22,431 nt of DNA, from contig JAJAZI010000330.1 of assembly GCA_026785785.1 (NCBI GenBank), forward strand, positions 1-22,431, in the 5' to 3' direction. This DNA is from Microbacteriaceae bacterium (GTDB lineage: Bacteria > Actinomycetota > Actinomycetes > Actinomycetales > Microbacteriaceae). Positions 7,225-15,060 of this stretch are shown in pieces (the stretch's first letter is position 1; the number at the start of each line of letters is the position of its first letter). Position numbers and translations under genes: made by a program. A model generated the notes under the pieces. It was not told the origin of the DNA, searched no databases, and worked only from the letters and a program-made list of their open reading frames with translations.

Positions 7225-10200
7225 GTGGACTCCTTGTTTCCGCTGCCCCGTGATCCAGCCCGCTTGGAGCGGCCGCCGCCCTCGTTCCCTGCCGTGCCCG
7301 CCGAGCATCCGCCCTACTCGTTTCCCGTTATCGCGACCCTCGCGCCGGTTGCCGTCTCTGGCCTGATCTGGACGGTCACACAGTCGCCCTTCGCGCTCAT
7401 CTTCGCGCTGCTCGGGCCGGTGGTCGCCGTTGCGAGCCTCGCCGATTCGACGGTGCAGCGGCGTCGCCGGCGCCGGGCCGAGCGGTGCCGGTTCGACGCG
7501 GAGCTTGCGGAGACCTTCAGCGCGATTGTCGCCGGCCACGACGTGGAGCGGTCGGAACTGGATGCCCTCCATCCCGGCGCACACGCCCTTTTCGGGCAGT
7601 TCGTCGAGGCGGAGGGGTGGGCGGTTGCCGACGGGTGGGCCGGGTCGGAGGGGTGGGCCGGGTCGGCGGGGTCGGCGGGGTCGGCCGGGCTCGCCCTCCC
7701 GGTCACCCTCGGGCGCGGAACGGTGCGCAGCACTCTTGCAATCCAGGGAGACTCCCTTCCGGTGCGCATGCTCGATTCTCGGGTCGCTGCCTCCCTTCGC
7801 GAGGCGCGGGAGGCTGCCGCCGTGCTCGAGGACGCACCCGTCGTCGTCGATGCCCGGCTCGGCATAGGGGTGTGTGGGCCGCGTGCGGCGGCGATGGCGG
7901 CGGCGCGTGCAGTCGTTGTGCAGTTGGCCGGCACACTCAGTCCGGGGACGGCGTCCATTCGCGCGGATCCCTCGGCTTGGGGCTGGGCCGTGGCCCTGCC
8001 GCACCGACTCGAGCCGGGCGCCGATGTGCCCCCCGGCGCGCAGGCGTTCGAGTTCGTGCTGCGTGCGGCGGAGCTTTCGGATGATTCGCGTGCCGCCCGG
8101 CCCGACGTGATCACCGTCGCCGTCGCGGGCCGAGCCGGCGACCTGCCGCGGCAGTGCGGCGTGATCGTCACGGCGGGCACTGGTGTCACCGCATCCGCTC
8201 AGCGCAGGGGGCCTCTGGGCGGCGCGGGGGAGGTGCAAGGCTACTACGCGTCGGAGAGCGAGGCGGCGCTCTTCGCGCGCGCTTTGCGTAGCCGCGCGGA
8301 ATCGGAGGGGCTCGCGGCGGGGGAGCTGCCGGAGCGAGTTCTCCTGGCCGGACTCGAACAGCCGGATGCGTCCGGCGGGGGACTGCGCTGCGCTGTCGGT
8401 CGAGCGGGCGCCGACGCCTGGGTGCTCGACCTTGTCGCGGACGGTCCGCACGCGGTCATCGGCGGAACGACCGGGAGCGGCAAGAGCGAACTGCTGATTT
8501 CCTGGGTGCTGTCGATGGCCGCGGTCCACCCGCCGTCAACGGTCACCTTCCTGCTCGTCGACTTCAAGGGAGGTGCATCGTTCAACGCGATCAGTTCGCT
8601 TCCGCACAGTGTCGGCGTCATCACCGACCTCGACGCCGGTGCCGCGCACCGGGCGCTCGAGAGCCTCCGCGCCGAATTGCTGTTTCGCGAGCGCACCCTC
8701 GTCCGCACGGGAGCGAGGTCGATCGAGGAGCTGGAGCCGCCGGCCCTGCCTCGGCTCGTCATCGTCGTCGACGAATTCGCGGCCCTCGCGTCGGAGTTCC
8801 CCGAACTGCACCGTCTGTTCGCCGATCTCGCGTCGCGTGGCCGGTCCCTCGGCATCCACCTCGTGCTGTGCACGCAGCGTCCCGCCGAGGCGTTGCGTGA
8901 TTCGATTCTGGCCAACTGCACCCTCCGCATCGCGTTAAGGCTCAACAACCGGGCTGACAGCTCCGCCGTCATCGGAACCAGTGCGGCCGCCGACCTCCCG
9001 CGGCGGCCACTCGGCCGCGCGCTGGCATCCGTCGCGGGCGAGGAGCCGCGCGCGGTGCACGTTGCCATCTCGGATGCCGCCGACGCGGCCAGGGTCAGCG
9101 GGCTGTGGCCGGGGCACGGGCGAGCGCGGCGTCCCTGGTGCGACCCGCTTCCGCTGCTCGTGCCGCACGCCGAGCTGGCCGCTGCGGTGTGTCTCGACGG
9201 TGGGAACGATCTCGACGGTGGGAACGATTGCGACGATGGTTCTGATCGCTACGGTGGTGCTGATCGCTACGGTGGTGCCGATCGCGACGGTGGTGCCGAT
9301 CGCGACGGTGGGAACAATCGCGACGGTGATGCCGACCCCGATGGTGGGCAGAGCCGGGTCGGGTTCGTGTTCGGGATCAGCGACCTGCCGAGGGAGCAGC
9401 GGCGGCAACTCTCGACCTACCGGCCGCTCGTGCACGGTAACCTGCTCGTCTGTGGCGCGCAGGGCGCCGGCAAGTCGATGGTGCTCGACGCGATCGTCGC
9501 AGGTGGTCCCCGCGGCGCAACCCGACTGATCCCAGGCGACATCGAAGGAGCCTGGGATGAGCTCACGGCCCTCTGCGCCTCGCTCGCGACCGGCTCACTG
9601 ACGCCCCGCGTGGTCCTGGTAGACGACATCGATTCACTGTTCGCGAGATTCGGCCAAGAGCATCAGCTCGATTTCGCCGACATGCTCGCCGGGCTGCTTC
9701 GGGACGCCCCACGCCACGGCACGACTGCCGTGGTCGCGACGCAGCAGTTACCCACCGCGCTGCACTCGCTCACGGCGCTGTGCCGCTCACGACTGTTGCT
9801 GCGCCTGCCGAGCCGGCAGGACCACCTGCTCGCCGGCGGCCGCGGGGACCAATACGACGAGCGGATGCCGCCCGGCGGCGGCGTGTGGGAGTCGAATCGG
9901 GTGCAGGTCGGCCACCTGCCACCCCGGCAGCCGCCGCCTGCCCCGGTGCCGCCCACCCTCGACCTGCGACCCGGTGCGACGACTGCCGTAGTGAGCTCGT
10001 CGCCCCGTGACTTCGCCACGCGGGTGACGGGCGGGCGCGGCGTCCGCATCGTTGATGTCGGGACGGTCGACGCCGGACAGCACCCGGATCCCGCCGTTCG
10101 CACGATCCTGCTCGGCGACCCCCAGGCATGGCAGGGTGCGTGGTCGACCCTCGCGGCGGTGCGAGGCCGCATCCCGATCGCCTTCGACGGCTGCACGGTT

Positions 10201-10320
10201 GGGGACTTCCGGGCCGTCACCGGCCAGCGGCGCCTGCCGCCGCCGCTGGCGCCCGCATCCCGCTCGCTTTGGCTGCTGACAGCCGGCGACAAGCTCGAGC
10301 GAGCCACGCTGCCCGGTTAG
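7225..10320 (+). CDS. FtsK/SpoIIIE-type (EssC/EccC-like) ATPase
   Basis: 1031 aa from GTG 7225, the most upstream in-frame start. Two membrane helices (about 33-51 and 55-73) are followed by an Arg run (79-84). The first ATPase module has Walker A GGTTGSGKS (413-421), the VDFKGG motif, VGVITDLDAG, Walker B VIVVDEF (Asp516-Glu517) and CTQRP. This closely follows the first ATPase module of EssC/EccC, including the late VIG...GRA block. A second, weaker module has P-loop GAQGAGKS (744-751) and VLVDDID (Asp800-Asp801). Family members usually have three ATPase modules, so this one is short. Two low-complexity linkers are present: W/G-rich repeats (130-155) and nine DGG-type hexapeptides (657-709). 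Expected role: inner-membrane motor moving protein substrates as in type VII secretion; DNA translocation is possible but less likely given the neighbours. No WXG100 substrate gene is seen. Confidence 0.9.
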   Translation: MDSLFPLPRDPARLERPPPSFPAVPAEHPPYSFPVIATLAPVAVSGLIWTVTQSPFALIFALLGPVVAVASLADSTVQRRRRRRAERCRFDAELAETFSAIVAGHDVERSELDALHPGAHALFGQFVEAEGWAVADGWAGSEGWAGSAGSAGSAGLALPVTLGRGTVRSTLAIQGDSLPVRMLDSRVAASLREAREAAAVLEDAPVVVDARLGIGVCGPRAAAMAAARAVVVQLAGTLSPGTASIRADPSAWGWAVALPHRLEPGADVPPGAQAFEFVLRAAELSDDSRAARPDVITVAVAGRAGDLPRQCGVIVTAGTGVTASAQRRGPLGGAGEVQGYYASESEAALFARALRSRAESEGLAAGELPERVLLAGLEQPDASGGGLRCAVGRAGADAWVLDLVADGPHAVIGGTTGSGKSELLISWVLSMAAVHPPSTVTFLLVDFKGGASFNAISSLPHSVGVITDLDAGAAHRALESLRAELLFRERTLVRTGARSIEELEPPALPRLVIVVDEFAALASEFPELHRLFADLASRGRSLGIHLVLCTQRPAEALRDSILANCTLRIALRLNNRADSSAVIGTSAAADLPRRPLGRALASVAGEEPRAVHVAISDAADAARVSGLWPGHGRARRPWCDPLPLLVPHAELAAAVCLDGGNDLDGGNDCDDGSDRYGGADRYGGADRDGGADRDGGNNRDGDADPDGGQSRVGFVFGISDLPREQRRQLSTYRPLVHGNLLVCGAQGAGKSMVLDAIVAGGPRGATRLIPGDIEGAWDELTALCASLATGSLTPRVVLVDDIDSLFARFGQEHQLDFADMLAGLLRDAPRHGTTAVVATQQLPTALHSLTALCRSRLLLRLPSRQDHLLAGGRGDQYDERMPPGGGVWESNRVQVGHLPPRQPPPAPVPPTLDLRPGATTAVVSSSPRDFATRVTGGRGVRIVDVGTVDAGQHPDPAVRTILLGDPQAWQGAWSTLAAVRGRIPIAFDGCTVGDFRAVTGQRRLPPPLAPASRSLWLLTAGDKLERATLPG
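7612..7689 (+). repeat. In-frame 18-nt and 9-nt tandem repeats (W/G-rich)
   Basis: Three 18-nt units start at 7612, 7630 and 7648, encoding EGWAVA, DGWAGS and EGWAGS. Two 9-nt units (7666 and 7675) and a partial unit follow, encoding AGS repeats. The tract lies in the N-terminal part of the FtsK-like ATPase, after its membrane helices. The array keeps the reading frame, so copy number can change without disrupting the protein. Confidence 0.85.
9193..9354 (+). repeat. Nine-copy 18-nt minisatellite encoding acidic DGG hexapeptides
   Basis: Units begin at 9193, 9211, 9229, 9247, 9265, 9283, 9301, 9319 and 9337. The first two are identical at the DNA level; the units at 9247-9300 differ by one or two bases. 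They encode LDGGND, CDDGSD, RYGGAD, RDGGAD and similar, forming an Asp/Gly-rich linker between the two ATPase modules of the FtsK-like protein. GGT and GAT codons are enriched compared with the rest of the gene, consistent with recent expansion. Confidence 0.93.
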
Positions 10321-10331
10321 CAAGCAGGGGC

Positions 10332-10353
10332 GGACGCTGCGTATGGGGCGTCC
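10332..10353 (+). terminator. Possible weak terminator hairpin after the FtsK-like gene
   Basis: GGACGC (10332-10337) pairs with GCGTCC (10348-10353) around a 10-nt loop, 12 nt past the stop codon. There is no U-tract. A six-base-pair stem in DNA this GC-rich could be chance, so the call is tentative. Confidence 0.3.
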
Positions 10354-10464
10354 TGCAGACTCGCGCGACGCTGTGACTGCGCTGCGGCCTACAGTCCGAA
10401 CGTAACGCAGGAGATGGTGCACCACGCCGAGCTCCGACGCCTCAAATCACGCCGTGTCGCCAGA

Positions 10465-10476
10465 AACTCCGGAGTT
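10465..10476. repeat. Perfect 12-bp palindrome
   Basis: AACTCCGGAGTT is its own reverse complement. It sits 10 nt after the left copy of a 10-base inverted word (TGTCGCCAGA at 10455-10464; reverse complement at 10557-10566). Its role is unknown. Confidence 0.7.
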
Positions 10477-10529
10477 GCGTCCGCGCGGGCTGCCCTGTGA
10501 GCCGACCGCGCGACCATGTTCCGTGAGTC

Positions 10530-10575
10530 GCCCGCTTATGTCGGGTCCTGGGCCCATCTGGCGACATGAGCGGGC
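10530..10575. repeat. 14-bp inverted repeat (hairpin) in the intergenic region
   Basis: GCCCGCTTATGTCG (10530-10543) pairs with CGACATGAGCGGGC (10562-10575), with a single G-T wobble and an 18-nt GC-rich loop that itself holds GGGCCC. The stem is too far from the upstream stop (about 210 nt) for an ordinary terminator and lacks a U-tract. It could be a dispersed intergenic repeat, a DNA-binding site or the end of a decayed element. Confidence 0.65.
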
Positions 10576-10731
10576 AGTTCGCGCACATGCCACGCTGCAG
10601 ACTAGTCGAGTGGGCCGCGCTACCCTGTCGATTGCGCTCCGGGCGACTTCACCGCCCACCCGGGCTACTCGAGCGTCGATCTAAACTTACCGAACCGAGG
10701 GAATCCGCACTGAATCGGGCCTAAACACGCT

Positions 10732-10754
10732 GATTTCGTGAAATCTATGTTTCA
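10732..10754. promoter_or_regulatory. Two overlapping inverted repeats, candidate operator of the transport operon
   Basis: GATTTC-GT-GAAATC (10732-10745) is followed by and overlaps TGAAA-TCTATG-TTTCA (10739-10754). They lie in the AT-rich zone about 120 nt before the binding-protein start. TATGTT (10746-10751) and CAATAT (10753-10758) are -10-like, although I find no good -35. The placement fits a repressor site over a promoter; the regulator is not encoded in the window. Confidence 0.45.
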
Positions 10755-10870
10755 ATATGGGCGTTTTCCTCCCCGATGAGTGCAATCCGCGCCGCCTCTG
10801 TGTAAGTATCGATGAACGCGGATCGAGGATGATCTGCACCTGTCCCGCCGTGGTAGAGGAGTACGCCGAC

Positions 10871-12079
10871 ATGACCAGACCGCTTCCCAGAGACCCAATG
10901 ATCCAGCAGTTGATCGCTCAGGCAAGGCGGTCGCAGCTGTCGCGCCGCACCCTGATGAGCGGCGCCGGCCTCGGTGCCGCCGCACTCACGCTCGCGGGCT
11001 GTGCGAGGGCCGATGCTGACGCGCCGGCCCCCGCCGAGGACAACTCGGCGAACGACAAGACGCTCAACTGGGACAACTGGGCCGCCTACATCGACGAAGA
11101 CGACGACGGTAACTATCCGACCCTCGTCGGATTCGAGGCGGAGACGGGCATCAAGGCCACCTACTCCGTCGCGGTCGACGATAACAACAGCTACTACGGC
11201 AAAGTCAAGGACCAGCTGGCCCTCGGCCAGGACATCGGCGCCGACCTCGTCTGCCTCACCGACTGGATGGTCGGGCGTCTCATCCGCTTCGGCTACGTGC
11301 AGGAGTTCGACCAGGCCAACCTGCCCAACGCGAAGAACCTCACCCCCTCGCTGCAGAACCCCGACTTCGACCCCGGACGCACCTTGTCACTGCCGTGGCA
11401 GGGCGGGTTCGCTGGGATCTGCTGGAACAAGGAGAAGGTGCCGGGAGGACTCGAGTCGGTCGCCGACCTGTGGAAGTCCGAGCTCAAGGGCCGCGTCGGG
11501 GTGCTGTCAGAGATGCGCGACACGATCGGCCTCATCATGCTCGACAACGGCGTGGATATCAGCGGCGACTGGTCGGATGACGAGTTCAACGCGGCGATGG
11601 AGATCTTCGAGAAGCAGGTCAACGACGGCCAGATCCGCAATATCAAGGGCAACTCGTACCTGGAGGATCTCAAGAACGGAGACACCCTCGCGGCCATCTG
11701 CTGGTCAGGTGACATCACTGTCATCAACGCCGAGGCCGGGGACAAGTGGGAGTTCGCTATCCCGTCCGCCGGAGCGACGCTGTGGAACGACAACTTCGTC
11801 GTGCCGATCGGATCCCAGCGCAAGGCGAACGCCGAGGCGCTCATCAACTACTACTACCAGCCCGAGGTTGCCGCCGAGGTCGCTGCCTGGGTCAACTACA
11901 TCACGCCCGTCGTCGGTGCGAAGGAGGCCGCGATGGCAATCGACCCCGAGCTCGCCGAGAATCAGTTAATCTTCCCGAACGACGACACGCTGTCGAACGC
12001 CTACGTCTTCCGCACCCTGTCCGGAGCCGAGGAGTCCACTTACGGCTCGGCCTTCCAGGCTGTGGTCCTGGGGTCCTGA
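10871..12079 (+). CDS. potD: Polyamine (spermidine/putrescine) ABC transporter substrate-binding lipoprotein
   Basis: 402 aa from ATG 10871, preceded by GAGGAG with 9-nt spacing; the frame is open back to 10757 but that stretch looks non-coding. The N-terminus has a twin-arginine pattern (SRRTLM, 24-29) and a lipobox LAGC (Cys44), so export is probably by Tat with lipid anchoring outside the membrane. The mature part is a PotD/PotF-type periplasmic-binding fold: LNWDNWAAYIDEDD near its start, FEAETGIKATYS, DLVCLTDWMVGRLIRFGYVQEFD, LSLPWQGGFAGICWNKEKV, AAICWSGDI and FVVPIGSQRKANAEALINYYYQPE are all recognisable. It leads the operon with an ATPase and two permeases. Polyamines are the most likely ligands; other amines or amino acids taken by PotD-like proteins cannot be excluded. 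The stop and the next ATG share one base (TGATG). Confidence 0.9.
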   Translation: MTRPLPRDPMIQQLIAQARRSQLSRRTLMSGAGLGAAALTLAGCARADADAPAPAEDNSANDKTLNWDNWAAYIDEDDDGNYPTLVGFEAETGIKATYSVAVDDNNSYYGKVKDQLALGQDIGADLVCLTDWMVGRLIRFGYVQEFDQANLPNAKNLTPSLQNPDFDPGRTLSLPWQGGFAGICWNKEKVPGGLESVADLWKSELKGRVGVLSEMRDTIGLIMLDNGVDISGDWSDDEFNAAMEIFEKQVNDGQIRNIKGNSYLEDLKNGDTLAAICWSGDITVINAEAGDKWEFAIPSAGATLWNDNFVVPIGSQRKANAEALINYYYQPEVAAEVAAWVNYITPVVGAKEAAMAIDPELAENQLIFPNDDTLSNAYVFRTLSGAEESTYGSAFQAVVLGS

Positions 12080-13278
12080 TGGCAGCGGGAGGGTTCGCTG
12101 AAGCCGGCGCCGACCTCGAACTCGTCGGCCTCCAGAAACGTTTCCCCGGCTTCACAGCGATCGAGGAACTCAACCTCACGATCCCGGCTGGCTCGTTCTT
12201 CGCGCTGCTCGGACCCTCCGGTTGCGGCAAGACGACGACGCTTCGGCTCGTCGCCGGCCTCGAGGAGGTCACCGCGGGACGCATCCTGATCGGTGGCAAG
12301 GACGTCACGTCGACGAAGGCGTACCAGCGGCCGGTGAACACCGTGTTCCAGAGCTACGCGCTCTTCCCGCACATGTCGATTATCGACAATGTTGCGTTCG
12401 GGTTGCGCCGGCGCAAGATCGACGACGCGATGGGGAAGGCCCACGAGGCGCTGCGGCTGGTCGAGCTCGACCACCTCGCCGCCCGCAAGCCGTCGCAGCT
12501 GTCGGGCGGCCAGCAGCAGCGGGTCGCCCTGGCGAGAGCCATCGTCAACCGGCCGGCGCTGCTGCTGCTCGACGAGCCGCTCGGCGCCCTCGACCTCAAG
12601 CTGCGCCGCCAGATGCAACTCGAGCTCAAGAGCGTGCAGGAAGAGGTCGGACTCACCTTCCTGCACGTCACCCACGACCAGGAGGAGGCCATGACCATGG
12701 CCGACACCGTCGCCGTAATGAACAAGGGCCGGATCGAGCAGCTTGGCGCCCCGGCGGTACTCTACGAACTGCCGCGCACGGTGTTTGTCGCCAACTTCCT
12801 CGGCCAGTCGAACTTGTTCAGCGGCCAGGTGGTGGCGGAAAACCCCGACAGCATCTCCGTCGACATCGACGGCACCCGGATCGTCGTGCCGAAGGCGCGG
12901 GCACACCGGACGAGCGGCCACATCACAGTTGGGGTTCGCCCGGAAAAGCTCATCCTCGCGCGCGAGGCCCCCGTCGAATCCGCGGACAACAACATCCTCG
13001 GCCCAGGCCGGGTCATCGACGTGTCCTTCAGCGGAGTGAGCACGCAGTACCTCATCCAGATCCCCCTGGTCGGCACGATCGTACTGTTCGCCCAGAACAT
13101 GGGCACCGGGCCGATCGTCGGCGAGGGCGCTGAGGTGTGGGTGTCCTGGCACGTCGAGCATGGGTTCGGTCTGGACGACGAGGTCGAGACGGGCTCCCGG
13201 TTCCCGGCAGACACCGACACGGCGACCCTCGCCCTGCAGAAGAGACACGCACTCATGTCGGAGCTCGGGGAGGACTAG
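12079..13278 (+). CDS. potA: Polyamine ABC transporter ATP-binding protein
   Basis: 399 aa, starting at ATG 12079, which shares a base with the potD stop. All ABC ATPase elements are present: Walker A GPSGCGKT (45-52), Q-loop Gln91 (VFQSYALFPHMS), signature LSGGQQQRVALARA (from 141), Walker B LLLLDEP (Asp165-Glu166), D-loop GALD and switch His199 (HVTHD). The C-terminal third (from about 240) is a TOBE-type domain with VGVRPEKLIL, as in the PotA/MalK/UgpC group that energises binding-protein-dependent uptake. It works as a dimer on the cytoplasmic face of the PotB/PotC permeases. The next gene starts at GTG 13280, one base after the stop, with GGGGAGGA serving as its ribosome site inside this gene. 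Confidence 0.93.
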   Translation: MAAGGFAEAGADLELVGLQKRFPGFTAIEELNLTIPAGSFFALLGPSGCGKTTTLRLVAGLEEVTAGRILIGGKDVTSTKAYQRPVNTVFQSYALFPHMSIIDNVAFGLRRRKIDDAMGKAHEALRLVELDHLAARKPSQLSGGQQQRVALARAIVNRPALLLLDEPLGALDLKLRRQMQLELKSVQEEVGLTFLHVTHDQEEAMTMADTVAVMNKGRIEQLGAPAVLYELPRTVFVANFLGQSNLFSGQVVAENPDSISVDIDGTRIVVPKARAHRTSGHITVGVRPEKLILAREAPVESADNNILGPGRVIDVSFSGVSTQYLIQIPLVGTIVLFAQNMGTGPIVGEGAEVWVSWHVEHGFGLDDEVETGSRFPADTDTATLALQKRHALMSELGED

Positions 13279-13279
13279 C

Positions 13280-14191
13280 GTGGCCTTCTCCGCATTCGCG
13301 ACGGCAACAGCCACGGAACAGGCTCCGCGGCGGGCGAGCAAGGTCGCCCTGCTGCTCCTGCTCCCCGGCATCGCCTATTTGATGCTGTTCTTCCTCGTGC
13401 CGCTCTTCTCGCTCGTGATCACCTCCCTGCAGGCGCCAGCGGAATTCGGCGACATCGGCGAGTTCGACAACGCCTTCCGCTGGGAGAACTACACGACGGT
13501 AATCGGGCAGTACAGCGCCCAGATTCTCCGTTCCTTTCTCTATGCTGTGCTCGCGACGATCTTCGCGCTGCTGTTCAGCTATCCGCTCGCCTACTTCATC
13601 GGGGTCAGGGCCAGGCCCTACCCGCTGCTGCAGAAGCTCATCCTCGTGATGGTGATCGCGCCGTTCTTCATCAGCTTCCTGCTGCGCACCCTCGCCTGGA
13701 AGCAGATCCTCTCCGACGAGTCGCCGGTGGTCGCTGGGCTCAAGGCGCTGTCGCTGCTCGCGCCCGACGCGTTCCTGACCGGAACCCCGTTCGCGGTCGT
13801 GTTCGGGCTCACCTACAACTTCATTCCGTTCATGACACTGCCGCTCTACGCATCCCTCGAGCGGCTCGACACCCGCTACCTCGAGGCGGGCAGCGATCTG
13901 TACTCGACGCCGTTCACGACGTTCCGCACGGTGACGATTCCGCTGTCGATGCCCGGAATCGTTTCGGGGGTGCTGCTGACGTTCATCCCGGCAGCCGGCG
14001 ACTACGTCAATGCGAGCCGGGAGTTCCTCGGCGGCACGGGAACGACCATGATCGGAAACGTCATCGAGAGCAACTTCCTCATATCGCTGAACTATCCGGC
14101 TGCGGCATCGCTGTCCATCATCCTGATGGCCGTGATCCTCGTGCTCGTGACGGCGTACGTGAAGCGAAGCGGAACGGAGGACCTGCTGTGA
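13280..14191 (+). CDS. potB: Polyamine ABC transporter permease (PotB-type)
   Basis: 303 aa from GTG 13280; GGGGAGGA at 13267-13274 lies 5 nt upstream and fixes this start against the longer open frame from 13160. About six membrane helices are visible, beginning with VALLLLLPGIAYLMLFFLVPLFSL. The cytoplasmic coupling loop (EAA motif) reads EAGSDLYSTPFTTFRTVTIP followed by LSMPGI, the site that docks onto the ATPase. The family is binding-protein-dependent transport inner-membrane component, PotB/PotH subgroup, of usual length. It overlaps the next permease by 4 nt (GTGA at 14188-14191). The order binding protein, ATPase, PotB, PotC supports a complete importer. Confidence 0.92.
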   Translation: MAFSAFATATATEQAPRRASKVALLLLLPGIAYLMLFFLVPLFSLVITSLQAPAEFGDIGEFDNAFRWENYTTVIGQYSAQILRSFLYAVLATIFALLFSYPLAYFIGVRARPYPLLQKLILVMVIAPFFISFLLRTLAWKQILSDESPVVAGLKALSLLAPDAFLTGTPFAVVFGLTYNFIPFMTLPLYASLERLDTRYLEAGSDLYSTPFTTFRTVTIPLSMPGIVSGVLLTFIPAAGDYVNASREFLGGTGTTMIGNVIESNFLISLNYPAAASLSIILMAVILVLVTAYVKRSGTEDLL

Positions 14192-15060
14192 CACTCCAAG
14201 AAGGTGCGGTGCTGGCCGAGGCGATCACTGCCCCGCAGCCCCGGAATCGGCGCCAACTGCCCAGCTTCGGCCTCGGCAAGTGGCTGCTGCCGCTCTATAC
14301 CACGCTCGCTCTGCTGTTCCTGCTCATCCCGATTGCCTACACATTCGTGTTCTCGTTCAACGACTCGGTCAAGTCGAACATCTCATGGCGGGGCTTCACC
14401 TTCGACAACTGGACCGGCGTCTGTAAAGCGCAGGACGTCTGCGAGGCGTTCGGCAACAGCATCCTCATCGCGTTCGTCGCGACTGTTGCGGCGACGACGC
14501 TTGGCACGATGATCGCGATCGCACTCGTGCGCTACCGGTTCCGGTTCCGGTCGAGTATCAGCCTGCTGCTGTTTCTGCCGATGGCGACCCCGGAGGTCGT
14601 GCTCGGCGCCGGCCTCGCGGCGCAGTTCCTGGGCGCGGGCATTCCGAAGGGCCTCGGCACGATCATCATCGCGCACACGATGTTCTGCATCAGTTTCGTC
14701 GTCGTCACGGTCAAGGCGAGGGTGTCGAGCATCGACCCGGCGCTCGAGGAGGCCGGCCGCGACCTGTACGGCTCGCCGGCGCAGGTGTTCTGGCGCATCA
14801 CCTTCCCGCTGCTTCTGCCCGGAATCGTTGCCGCAGCGCTGCTCTCGTTCGCATTGAGCTTCGACGACTTCATCATCACGAACTTCAACTCCGGGGCCGC
14901 GACGACCTTCCCGAAGTTCGTCTACGTCGCCGCGTCCCGCGGCATCCCCGCGGAGGCGAACGTCATAGCCTCGGCCGTCTTCATCCTGGCCATCACCCTC
15001 GTCATCACCACCCAGGTGTCGTCGACGCTGCGCGCGCGCCGTCTGGCGGCGAAATCCTGA
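14188..15060 (+). CDS. potC: Polyamine ABC transporter permease (PotC-type)
   Basis: 290 aa from GTG 14188, which overlaps the potB stop. The first helix (LLPLYTTLALLFLLIPIAYTFVFSFN) is followed by the PotC-like SWRGFTFDNW segment, further helices, the MATPEVVLGAGL stretch and the EAA coupling loop EEAGRDLYGSPAQVFWRITF followed by PLLLPGI. The segment LSFALSFDDFIITNFNSG is typical of PotC/PotI. It forms the second half of the transmembrane channel with PotB. The stop TGA shares a base with the ATG of the downstream aminotransferase (TGATG at 15058-15062), so the enzyme is translationally coupled to the transporter. Confidence 0.92.
   Translation: MTLQEGAVLAEAITAPQPRNRRQLPSFGLGKWLLPLYTTLALLFLLIPIAYTFVFSFNDSVKSNISWRGFTFDNWTGVCKAQDVCEAFGNSILIAFVATVAATTLGTMIAIALVRYRFRFRSSISLLLFLPMATPEVVLGAGLAAQFLGAGIPKGLGTIIIAHTMFCISFVVVTVKARVSSIDPALEEAGRDLYGSPAQVFWRITFPLLLPGIVAAALLSFALSFDDFIITNFNSGAATTFPKFVYVAASRGIPAEANVIASAVFILAITLVITTQVSSTLRARRLAAKS

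Larger units (their letters stand above)
10321..10870. other. 550-nt intergenic region: palindromes, then an AT-richer promoter-like zone
   Basis: No credible gene is present. The short open frame at 10454-10684 has no family features, a composition typical of chance frames, and contains the palindromes described separately. The first half carries the possible ftsK-side hairpin and a cluster of inverted repeats (10455-10575). From about 10680 to 10760 the DNA becomes clearly AT-richer, as expected for the promoter of the following transport operon. The in-frame extension upstream of the binding-protein start (10757-10870) lacks family character and I treat it as leader. Confidence 0.6.

Noticed and set aside
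6061..8529. Very long minus-strand open frame (822 codons) opposite the transglutaminase-like, FHA and FtsK-like genes
   Set aside because: It is antisense to three well-supported genes, its translation is Arg/Gly/Asp-rich low-complexity without any family motif, and such shadow frames are expected at this GC content.
9193..9354. Possible CRISPR-like or RTX toxin repeat
   Set aside because: The units are contiguous without spacers and in frame within the ATPase gene, so not CRISPR; the hexapeptide does not match the RTX nonapeptide GGxGxDxxx.
10454..10684. 76-codon open frame, considered as a WXG100-type substrate gene after the ATPase
   Set aside because: No W-x-G motif, no helical pattern, Arg/Pro-rich composition, and it runs through the palindromes; treated as non-coding.
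10757..10870. Upstream extension of the polyamine-binding protein
   Set aside because: It would place 38 non-family residues before the Tat/lipobox signal; ATG 10871 has a GAGGAG ribosome site and gives a normal signal peptide.
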